Shown here: one piece after another, positions 1-4,536 of the stretch | Numbering within the stretch: position 1 is the stretch's first letter | Layout: each line of letters opens with the position of its first letter | From: Marinilabiliales bacterium | GTDB lineage: Bacteria > Bacteroidota > Bacteroidia > Bacteroidales > BM523 | DNA length: 7,930 nucleotides | Direction: 5' to 3' | Assembly: GCA_002869425.1 (NCBI GenBank) | Contig: PKSZ01000465.1 | Span: 1 to 7,930, forward strand | Notes under the pieces: generated by a model | What the model was told of the DNA's origin: nothing | The model's database searches: none | Seen by the model: only the letters and a program-made list of their open reading frames with translations | Program-made: the position numbers and the translations under genes

Positions 1-321
1 ATTATGGATTCCATTTCAATGTCCAATCATAAATTTAAAGCGATCACTTTGCAGGAGGACGTTCTGAATTTCCGAAAAGAGCTTGCAGAAAAGCAAGGAA
101 AACCTGATTTCATGGTGGGTTTTGACTACACCTTTATAGGGAAAGGAGATAATGGACTAAGAGGGACCGATGCATTCGTTTTTCCAAGAGTGGGCATAAC
201 CATACCGCTATACAGGAATAAATACAGGGCCATGGTCAATGAGGTTATGTTGCTGAAGCAAGCCAATGTTTCTGAGCAGGATAATCAGTTGAACATACTT
301 GAAATTTTGTTTGAAAATTAG
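1..321 (+). pseudogene. TolC/CusC-family outer-membrane efflux protein, C-terminal fragment
   Basis: The frame is open from the left edge of the window, so the 5' end lies outside. The visible part reads like the second half of a TolC-family outer-membrane channel of an RND-type metal or drug efflux system. It has a long helix rich in K, E and Q, then a beta-strand pair around PDFMVGFDYTFIG, then VGITIPLYRNKYRAMVNEV, a signature of CusC-like proteins in Bacteroidota. In the family a further 60-80 helical residues normally follow this point. Here the frame stops at TAG just after LEILFEN, and I see no continuation of the helix in any frame of 322-396. The 3' end therefore seems deleted and replaced by the sequence leading to the tRNA. 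A naturally short variant cannot be excluded without the upstream sequence. Confidence 0.7.
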
Positions 322-386
322 TGCGCAAATATCTAATATTGCACTCCCAAATTCAAGGGACTAGAGTTAAAACATTTTTAATTCCA

Positions 387-396
387 TGTTCTTTGA
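387..396 (+). promoter_or_regulatory. boxA-like TGTTCTTTGA just before the tRNA
   Basis: TGTTCTTTGA sits immediately 5' of the first tRNA base. It resembles boxA antitermination elements found in rRNA and tRNA leaders. It is too close to the tRNA to be a -7 promoter box for it. I found no convincing TAnnTTTG promoter in 322-386, so the tRNA promoter may lie further upstream or be degenerate. Confidence 0.25.
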
Positions 397-470
397 GGGC
401 CCATAGCTCAGCTGGTTAGAGCACCTGACTCATAATCAGGGGGTCCATGGTTCGAGCCCATGAGGGACCA
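397..470 (+). tRNA. tRNA with anticodon CAT, probably tRNA-Ile2 (lysidine type), with a foreign 3' acceptor strand
   Basis: The cloverleaf is clear: D stem GCTC/GAGC (406-409, 419-422), anticodon stem CCTGA/TCAGG (424-428, 436-440) around loop CTCATAA with anticodon CAT at 431-433, and a perfect T stem CATGG/CCATG (446-450, 458-462) with loop TTCGAGC. CCA is not encoded, and A470 is the discriminator base. C-G pairs at acceptor positions 4 and 5 match what is known of TilS recognition of tRNA-Ile2, so I prefer isoleucine over elongator methionine, without certainty. The odd point is the acceptor stem: GGGCCCA (397-403) faces AGGGACC (463-469), giving two mismatches, G3-A70 and A7-A66. A perfectly matching 3' strand, TGGGCCC plus A, lies at 4520-4527. 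The gene therefore looks chimeric, with its last eight bases supplied by the inserted array. Whether it is still charged is unknown. Confidence 0.9.
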
Positions 471-478
471 CAGATCTC

Positions 479-505
479 AAAACCAACGCATTAGGCGTTG
501 GTTTT
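479..505. terminator. Bidirectional hairpin terminator between tRNA and first ATPase gene
   Basis: AAAACCAACGC (479-489) pairs perfectly over 11 bp with GCGTTGGTTTT (495-505) around ATTAG. The flanking A and T tracts let it end both the tRNA transcript and the converging ATPase transcript. The ATPase stop codon (491-493) lies in the loop, so its last codons are also terminator sequence. Confidence 0.75.
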
Positions 506-1663
506 GTCATTTAAAGCGTCTAAGTTCTTCCAGTTCTGGACAACAATTCCATCACTTCTTTCTTGCTTTTGAGTACCACCATAAAGCAAAATAGAGTTAT
601 TTACACCACTAAGTCTTTTCCAGTATTTCAGATTCTTGAAAAATTCTGAATTGATTGTTTTTCCTGATTTTATTTCAATCGGAAGTAGCTTTCCTGCATC
701 GTCAATTATGAGATCTATTTCATGCCCTGTCTTATCTCTCCAATAAAAAAGATTTATAGGAATAGCCTTGTTCATCCTGAATTTTACAAATTCAGTAACA
801 ACCATTGTTTCGAAAAGTGCACCTCTTAAAGGATGTGAAATAATATGCTCAATAGACTTAATTCCAAGTAAAGAACAGACAATTGCTGTATCATAAAAGT
901 ATACTTTAGGGCGCTTTACAATTGTTTTATTGAAATTCTTATGATGTGGTTTTAAAAGATAGATGATAAAACTACTTTCTAAAACACCAACCCAGGATTG
1001 AACCGTCTTGACATCAACTCCAGCTTCTACAGCTAAAGAACTAGCATTGAATTCTTGTCCGCTTCTACCTGCAAGTAGTTTAAGAAAACGTTCAAAGACA
1101 AGCAAATCTGTAATGTTTTTAATTTGCCTAACGTCTCTTTCGATATATGTTCTAATATAATTAGCACACCATTCATCAGCAGGAATTTGCTGATCATATA
1201 TTGGTGGATAGAATCCTTTCAGAAGAATCTTATTGTCATCCCCAGGTAGTTGATTGTTGTTTATTAATTCGTTGATTGTAAAAGGAAGTAAACTCAGGTA
1301 TGCTACTCTTCCTGCAAGGGTTTGTGAAATATTTTCTTGCATTAAGAAATTATTTGACCCCGTTAGTATAAACTTGCCTTTCTCTTCCGAATTATCTAAA
1401 ATTTCTTGCAAATATGAAAACAATTGTGGGACTCGTTGAATTTCATCTATTATTGCACCGTTAGGGTATGACTGCAAAAACCCTCTGGGGTCATCAATTG
1501 CGAATTGCCTATTATCAGGATTTTCTAGTGAGACATATTCTTTTTCGACAAAAGCCCTTTTTACTAAAGTAGTATTACCCGATTGCCTGGGACCAATTAC
1601 TGCAACACATTTAAACTTTCCTGCTAAATCTAATAGCTTACTTCTGGATTCACGTAATATCAT
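491..1663 (-). CDS. AAA_14/DUF4143 ATPase-nuclease, cassette 1, Walker A lysine replaced
   Basis: This 390-residue protein has the full architecture of the AAA_14 + DUF4143 family, whose cellular role is unknown. The N-terminal P-loop is GPRQSGNTT (24-32), Walker B is IIDE (71-74) and a TGS sensor-like motif sits at 101-103. A winged-helix-like stretch lies near 205-240. The C-terminal PD-(D/E)XK-type nuclease motif is GHEID (313-317) followed by IEIKSG (329-334). The catalytic Walker A lysine is asparagine at residue 30 (codon AAT, 1574-1576); the neighbouring paralogue has lysine there. By hand count 324 of the first 380 residues match the paralogue at 1749-2915, without gaps, so the gene was probably under selection until recently. 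ATP hydrolysis is probably lost, though binding or nuclease activity may persist. The start is the ATG 4 nt after a TATATTTG promoter box. No signal peptide is seen, so it is presumably cytoplasmic. Confidence 0.92.
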   Translation of the reverse strand: MILRESRSKLLDLAGKFKCVAVIGPRQSGNTTLVKRAFVEKEYVSLENPDNRQFAIDDPRGFLQSYPNGAIIDEIQRVPQLFSYLQEILDNSEEKGKFILTGSNNFLMQENISQTLAGRVAYLSLLPFTINELINNNQLPGDDNKILLKGFYPPIYDQQIPADEWCANYIRTYIERDVRQIKNITDLLVFERFLKLLAGRSGQEFNASSLAVEAGVDVKTVQSWVGVLESSFIIYLLKPHHKNFNKTIVKRPKVYFYDTAIVCSLLGIKSIEHIISHPLRGALFETMVVTEFVKFRMNKAIPINLFYWRDKTGHEIDLIIDDAGKLLPIEIKSGKTINSEFFKNLKYWKRLSGVNNSILLYGGTQKQERSDGIVVQNWKNLDALNDKTNA

Positions 1664-1667
1664 AAAA

Positions 1668-1675
1668 CAAATATA
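1668..1675 (-). promoter_or_regulatory. -7 promoter box TATATTTG for cassette 1 gene
   Basis: Read on the minus strand this is TATATTTG, a full match to the Bacteroidota -7 consensus TAnnTTTG. Only 4 nt separate it from the ATG, so transcription would start at or within a few bases of the start codon, giving a leaderless or nearly leaderless mRNA. No convincing TTG box is seen 17-23 nt upstream. Confidence 0.6.
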
Positions 1676-1710
1676 TGGAATTATTTGGAATCGGATTCCA
1701 TATTATTCCA
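1676..1710. promoter_or_regulatory. Operator-like array of four TGGAAT hexamers upstream of cassette 1 gene
   Basis: The layout is TGGAAT (1676-1681), TATT, TGGAAT (1686-1691), CGG, ATTCCA (1695-1700), TATT, ATTCCA (1705-1710). Hexamers in each half are 10 bp apart, one helical turn, and the halves form a perfect dyad in both hexamers and spacers. The array abuts the -7 box, so a bound protein would block transcription. Cassette 2 has the same layout at 2928-2962. The binding protein is unknown; autoregulation is possible. Confidence 0.6.
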
Positions 1711-1733
1711 ACATATTTTCTATATCGCTCAAC

Positions 1734-1766
1734 AAAAAGTTCGATAATTCAGACCTTGGGACCACA
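1734..1766. repeat. Right-end repeat of cassette 1 plus tRNA-3'-end-like boundary
   Basis: The repeat contains GTTCGATAATTCAGAC (1739-1754), identical in all three cassettes, then CTT and GGGACCACA (1758-1766). GGGACCACA also occurs at the left end of the cassette inside the tRNA (464-472), so cassette 1 is bounded by a 9-bp direct repeat. The next gene's stop codon lies inside this element. Confidence 0.75.
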
Positions 1767-2915
1767 AGCACTAAGTTCTTTCCAATTTTTGACTACCATT
1801 CCGTCGCTTCTTTTTTGTTTTTGACTTCCGCTATATAATAAGACTGATGATTCAATACCACTTAATTTTTTCCAGTATTTCAAATTCTTAAAAAATTCAG
1901 AGCTAATAGTTTTTCCTGATTTAATTTCAATAGGTAAAAGTTGTCCACCAGTATCAATAATTAAATCTATCTCATGACCAGTTTTATCTCTCCAATAGTA
2001 AAGATTTACAGGCATCGCTTTATTCATTCTGAACTTGACAAATTCAGTAATAACCATTGTTTCAAATAAAGCACCTCTTAATGGATGAGATACAATATGT
2101 TCAATAGTTTTAATACCTAACAAGGAACATGCTATTGCTGTGTCATAAAAGTATATTTTTGGTCTCTTTACAATTGTTTTATTAAAATTTTTATAATGAG
2201 GTTTAAGTAGATAAATTATAAAGCTACTTTCTAAAACACCAACCCATGACTGAATGGTTTTAACATCAACTCCCACCTCGACTGCCAAAGAGCTCGCATT
2301 AAATTCTTGCCCTGTTCTACCAGCCAACAACCTTAAGAAACGCTCAAAAACTAATAAATCTGTAATGTTTTTAATTTGTCGAACATCCCTTTCAATATAT
2401 GTTCTAATATAATTTAAACACCATTCATCAGGTGGTATTTGCTGATCATAAACCGGAGGATAAAAACCTTTCAAAAGGATTTGATTATCATCTTCAGGTA
2501 GTTGATTATTTTCTAACAATTCTTTAATTGAAAACGGAGGCAGGCTAAGATAAGCCACTCTACCTGCCAAAGTTTGAGAAATATTCTCCTGCATTAGGAA
2601 GTTATTAGACCCAGTTAAAATGAACTTTCCCTTATCTATTGAGTTATCTAATATTTCTTGTAAGTATGAAAACAATTTTGGCACATGTTGAATTTCATCA
2701 ATAATAGCACCATCAGGGTATGTTTGTATGAACCCTCTGGAATCTTCAATTGCAAATTGCCTACTATCAGGGTTTTCAAGTGAAACGTAAGCTTTTTCTT
2801 TAAAAGCTCGTTTTACTAATGTGGTCTTTCCTGATTGACGCGGCCCGATAACAGCCACGCATTTGAATTTTGAAGCTAAATCAATTAACTTTTCTCTTGC
2901 ATCTCTTAATATCAT
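1749..2915 (-). CDS. AAA_14/DUF4143 ATPase-nuclease, cassette 2
   Basis: This is a 388-residue paralogue of the cassette 1 product, about 85% identical by hand count. It has an intact P-loop GPRQSGKTT (24-32, K30 present), Walker B IIDE (71-74), TGS at 101-103, a winged-helix-like middle, and the nuclease motif GHEID (313-317) with IEIKSG (329-334). All residues expected for an ATPase coupled to a PD-(D/E)XK nuclease are visible; biochemical function and substrate are unknown for the family. The C-terminus is unusual: the last residues, ACGPKV, and the stop codon are encoded by the right-end repeat and tRNA-like boundary of cassette 1, whereas the paralogue ends in ALNDKTNA over a terminator. 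The original 3' end, and any terminator, was apparently replaced when cassette 1 arrived. The start is the ATG 4 nt after a TATATTTG box. Confidence 0.93.
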   Translation of the reverse strand: MILRDAREKLIDLASKFKCVAVIGPRQSGKTTLVKRAFKEKAYVSLENPDSRQFAIEDSRGFIQTYPDGAIIDEIQHVPKLFSYLQEILDNSIDKGKFILTGSNNFLMQENISQTLAGRVAYLSLPPFSIKELLENNQLPEDDNQILLKGFYPPVYDQQIPPDEWCLNYIRTYIERDVRQIKNITDLLVFERFLRLLAGRTGQEFNASSLAVEVGVDVKTIQSWVGVLESSFIIYLLKPHYKNFNKTIVKRPKIYFYDTAIACSLLGIKTIEHIVSHPLRGALFETMVITEFVKFRMNKAMPVNLYYWRDKTGHEIDLIIDTGGQLLPIEIKSGKTISSEFFKNLKYWKKLSGIESSVLLYSGSQKQKRSDGMVVKNWKELSACGPKV

Positions 2916-2919
2916 TACA

Positions 2920-2927
2920 CAAATATA
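2920..2927 (-). promoter_or_regulatory. -7 promoter box TATATTTG for cassette 2 gene
   Basis: TATATTTG on the minus strand lies 4 nt before the ATG, as in cassette 1. A TTG with about 17 nt spacing (within the TTGG ending the central dyad) could serve as the -33 element here. A leaderless or very short-leader transcript is predicted. Confidence 0.6.
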
Positions 2928-2962
2928 TGGAATTATTTGGAATCCAATTCCAATTTATTCCA
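2928..2962. promoter_or_regulatory. Operator-like array of four TGGAAT hexamers upstream of cassette 2 gene
   Basis: The hexamers are TGGAAT at 2928-2933 and 2938-2943 and ATTCCA at 2947-2952 and 2957-2962, with spacers of 4, 3 and 4 bp. The geometry is the same as at 1676-1710 although most surrounding intergenic bases have diverged. The central core extends to TTGGAAT-CCA-ATTCCAA. Preservation of the hexamers argues for a real binding site. Confidence 0.6.
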
Positions 2963-2985
2963 TTAAGTTAGTTATATCTTTTAAT

Positions 2986-3018
2986 AAAAAGTTCGATAAT
3001 TCAGACCTTAAGTCCACA
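2986..3018. repeat. Right-end repeat of cassette 2 with degenerate tRNA-like boundary
   Basis: The first 24 bases (2986-3009) are identical to 1734-1757 and include GTTCGATAATTCAGAC (2991-3006). The boundary that follows is AAGTCCACA instead of GGGACCACA, six of nine matching, so this copy no longer resembles a pairing tRNA acceptor strand. Confidence 0.7.
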
Positions 3019-3168
3019 AAAACAGGAAAGAGTGTGAGAGCGAGAGCGATGCACTCTTTTTTTGTTTTTAGGGGCCTGGGCGACCTACCTTCGTGTTACT
3101 TATGCAGACAAGGAAGCCTGTACTGAGCGAGGAAATCTTGTAGATTTCTGAGTCGAAGTGAGCCCAAG
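3009..3168. other. Gene-less segment with two hairpins between cassettes 2 and 3
   Basis: About 160 bp lie between two boundary sequences and carry no credible gene. The segment contains a terminator-like hairpin at 3027-3063 and a small hairpin, GAAATC/GATTTC, at 3132-3148, flanked by ACTGAGCGA and AGTCGAAGT. CTGAGCG/GTCGAAG-type sequences recur as intergenic repeats in many Bacteroidota genomes; that is my recollection and is not verified here. It is more G+C-rich than the cassettes around it. It lacks the GTTCGATAATTCAGAC right end, so it probably came by another route, or is what remains of a fourth insertion. Confidence 0.45.
3027..3063 (+). terminator. Hairpin plus T-tract, terminator-like
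   Basis: AAAGAGTG (3027-3034) pairs with CACTCTTT (3052-3059) over 8 bp, and the T-run goes on to 3063. The long loop is a GAGAGCGAGAGCG repeat. No plus-strand gene now reads into it, so it may be a leftover tRNA terminator from before later insertions. Confidence 0.5.
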
Positions 3169-3178
3169 AGGGACCACA
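3160..3178 (+). repeat. Duplicate of the tRNA 3' end at the left boundary of cassette 3
   Basis: These 19 bases match 454-472 of the tRNA gene at 18 positions; the only difference is A3167 for T461. The match includes both bases that mismatch in the tRNA acceptor stem (A463 and A467 equivalents). The same non-native 3' end therefore accompanies cassettes 1 and 3. No tRNA body precedes it. Confidence 0.75.
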
Positions 3179-3180
3179 AC

Positions 3181-3213
3181 AAAAAAACCAGCGTATTACA
3201 CGTTGGTTTTTTT
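3181..3213. terminator. Bidirectional hairpin terminator at the end of cassette 3 gene
   Basis: A7-CCAGCG pairs with CGTTGG-T7 around TATTACA, with one G-T wobble. It is the counterpart of 479-505, at the same distance from its tRNA-like boundary, and overlaps the ATPase stop codon (3212-3214). The A and T tracts serve both strands. Confidence 0.7.
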
Positions 3214-4369
3214 ATTTTCCAAAATCTTTCCAGGAGATTACTTTACCAATATTTCTATCTTGGTTTTCTTCACCTGCGTATACAAGCTGCTTGATAAGTT
3301 TTTTGCCTTTTGCGTTTCTTTCAAAGTATTCCAACCCTTTAAATTGATTCGACATTACAGTTTGATTGGCTTTAATTTCAGTAACATAGAGCATCCCTGA
3401 TTTGTAATATAGCAAATCAATCTCATTACCATTTGAATCACGCCAAAACCAATAATCATCCTCTTCTCCCATGTGATATATTCGTTTTGCATGCTCCGCA
3501 ATAATCATGTTTTCAAATAAACTTCCCTTTATAGGTTGATTGTATATTTCCTGAGCCTCCTTTATTCTTAATAAGTAACATAAAAGACCAGTATCATAAA
3601 AATAGAGCTTTGGTGATTTAATAAGTCTTTTACCAAAATTTTCATAGTATGGAGATAAGGTAAAGATTATATAACTACTCTCAAGGGCAGAAAGCCATGA
3701 TTTTACTGTAGGTTGAGAAATACCACATTCATTGGCAATAGAATTCATATTAAGTATTTGCCCTGCTCTTGTTGCAATAATTCTTAGAAATTTTTTAAAA
3801 ACACTCTGATTTTTGACCTCGATAAGTTCGCTTACATCTCTTTGAAGATATGTCTGAAAATAATTTGAATAATAGGATTGTGGTTTTATCCCTCTGTCAT
3901 ATAAAGCAGGATAAAATCCATTTATGAGATTAACAATATAGTCTTCGTTGAGTATATTACTTTCCTGCATTTCTTGAAAATCAAATGGGAATAACTTAAA
4001 AATCGCTACCCTGCCAGCCAGACTTTGTGTAATTTCCTGCATCAGATGAAAATTTTGAGATCCTGAGAGTATAAACTGCCCCATTATTCCAGAGTCATCC
4101 ACAATCGACTGAATATACGAAAACAAGGCTGGAGCTCTTTGTGCTTCATCAATTATCACTTTTGTAGAATATCTTTTTAGAAAACCATTCGGATCACTTA
4201 AGGCAAAATCTCTATTATCAGGGTTCTCAAGACTTACGTATGAGTAATCTTGTAAAAGAGTTTTTAGTAAGGTTGTTTTTCCTGATTGCCTTGGTCCTGT
4301 TAATCCTATAACTGGATATTTACTTAATGTACCCAGTATTGCATTTGAAATATTTCTTTTTATTCTCAT
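3212..4369 (-). CDS. AAA_14/DUF4143 ATPase-nuclease, cassette 3 (divergent)
   Basis: This 385-residue protein has the same family architecture as the other two but is much more distant, with under half of residues identical by eye. The P-loop is GPRQSGKTT (25-33), Walker B is VIIDE (71-75) and SGS lies at 102-104. The middle domain has ISQPTVKSWLSALESS (217-232), typical of a winged helix, then YFYDTGLL (256-263). The nuclease motif is GNEID (314-318) followed by TEIKA (330-334). All catalytic residues appear present. The start is the ATG 4 nt after a TATATTTG box. Upstream is a 22-bp iteron array instead of the TGGAAT dyads of cassettes 1 and 2, so it is probably regulated by a different protein. 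Family function is unknown. Confidence 0.93.
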   Translation of the reverse strand: MRIKRNISNAILGTLSKYPVIGLTGPRQSGKTTLLKTLLQDYSYVSLENPDNRDFALSDPNGFLKRYSTKVIIDEAQRAPALFSYIQSIVDDSGIMGQFILSGSQNFHLMQEITQSLAGRVAIFKLFPFDFQEMQESNILNEDYIVNLINGFYPALYDRGIKPQSYYSNYFQTYLQRDVSELIEVKNQSVFKKFLRIIATRAGQILNMNSIANECGISQPTVKSWLSALESSYIIFTLSPYYENFGKRLIKSPKLYFYDTGLLCYLLRIKEAQEIYNQPIKGSLFENMIIAEHAKRIYHMGEEDDYWFWRDSNGNEIDLLYYKSGMLYVTEIKANQTVMSNQFKGLEYFERNAKGKKLIKQLVYAGEENQDRNIGKVISWKDFGK

Positions 4370-4373
4370 AGCA

Positions 4374-4381
4374 CAAATATA
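4374..4381 (-). promoter_or_regulatory. -7 promoter box TATATTTG for cassette 3 gene
   Basis: TATATTTG on the minus strand lies 4 nt before the ATG, as in the other two cassettes. No clear -33 box is seen. The iteron array begins 6 bp upstream, so bound protein could control access. Confidence 0.6.
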
Positions 4382-4387
4382 TGCATT

Positions 4388-4497
4388 ATTTTGAATTTAC
4401 ATAGCGTCTATTTTGATATTACATTAACATAATTTTGAAATATCACGTTTTCAATATTGAAATTACACTGAATCTATTTTGTTAATATCCTCATCCA
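4388..4497. repeat. Five iterons with exact 22-bp period upstream of cassette 3 gene
   Basis: Units start at 4388, 4410, 4432, 4454 and 4476, each exactly 22 bp. They begin ATTTTGA, ATTTTGA, ATTTTGA, ATATTGA and ATTTTGT. Similarity continues into the next bases, with a rough consensus ATTTTGAAATTACA in units 1 to 4. A perfect 14-bp palindrome, TTTCAATATTGAAA (4449-4462), spans the joint of units 3 and 4. The units fill almost the whole gap between the promoter box and the right-end repeat. Spacing of about two helical turns puts all units on one face of the DNA, as in replication iterons and cooperative operators. Which protein binds is unknown. Confidence 0.65.
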
Positions 4498-4529
4498 AAA
4501 GGTTCGATAATTCAGACATTGGGCCCACG
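4498..4529. repeat. Right-end repeat of cassette 3 with displaced native tRNA 3' end
   Basis: GTTCGATAATTCAGAC (4502-4517) is identical to the other two right ends. After ATT comes GGGCCCACG. The eight bases TGGGCCCA (4520-4527) give a perfect 7-bp acceptor stem plus discriminator with GGGCCCA at 397-403. This is therefore probably the original 3' end of the tRNA gene. It is directly followed by a terminator, as expected for a tRNA. Confidence 0.7.
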
Positions 4530-4536
4530 AAGAAAA

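Larger units (their letters stand above)
463..4519. mobile_element. Tandem array of three ATPase-nuclease cassettes inserted in a tRNA 3' end
   Basis: The array lies between the tRNA body (ending 462) and the displaced acceptor strand (4520). Boundaries resemble the tRNA 3' end: AGGGACCACA at 463, TGGGACCACA at 1757, a degenerate TAAGTCCACA at 3009, AGGGACCACA at 3169 and TGGGCCCACG at 4520. They delimit cassette 1 (463-1756), cassette 2 (1757-3008), a gene-less segment (3009-3168) and cassette 3 (3169-4519). Each cassette has one minus-strand AAA_14/DUF4143 gene and ends on the right with GTTCGATAATTCAGAC plus a few bases. No transposase or intact integrase lies inside. The sequence shows the boundaries and repeats. 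Insertion one after another at the tRNA, newest nearest the tRNA, is inference. Recombination and duplication after a single insertion could explain part of it, since cassettes 1 and 2 are close relatives. Confidence 0.65.

Noticed and set aside
1739..1757. Right-end GTTCGATAATTC as a genuine tRNA T-arm
   Set aside because: GTTCGA matches a T-loop, but the flanks (AAAAA and ATTCA) cannot form the T stem in any of the three copies.
491..2915. The paired ATPase genes as a toxin-antitoxin or phage-defence operon
   Set aside because: They are paralogues with separate promoters and operators and have no partner gene. No toxin, antitoxin or known defence component is present.
2863..3400. Two plus-strand reading frames, 2863-3126 and 3158-3400
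   Set aside because: The first covers the promoter, dyads and hairpins of cassette 2 and the gene-less segment; the second is antisense to the cassette 3 gene. Neither resembles a protein family.
4388..4497. Regular 22-bp repeats as a CRISPR array
   Set aside because: The units abut without spacers and are imperfect, and no cas gene is nearby. They fit an iteron or operator array.
4498..4529. A second tRNA gene ending at 4527
   Set aside because: Only the acceptor 3' strand is present. The sequence before it has GTTCGA but no T stem, anticodon arm or D arm.
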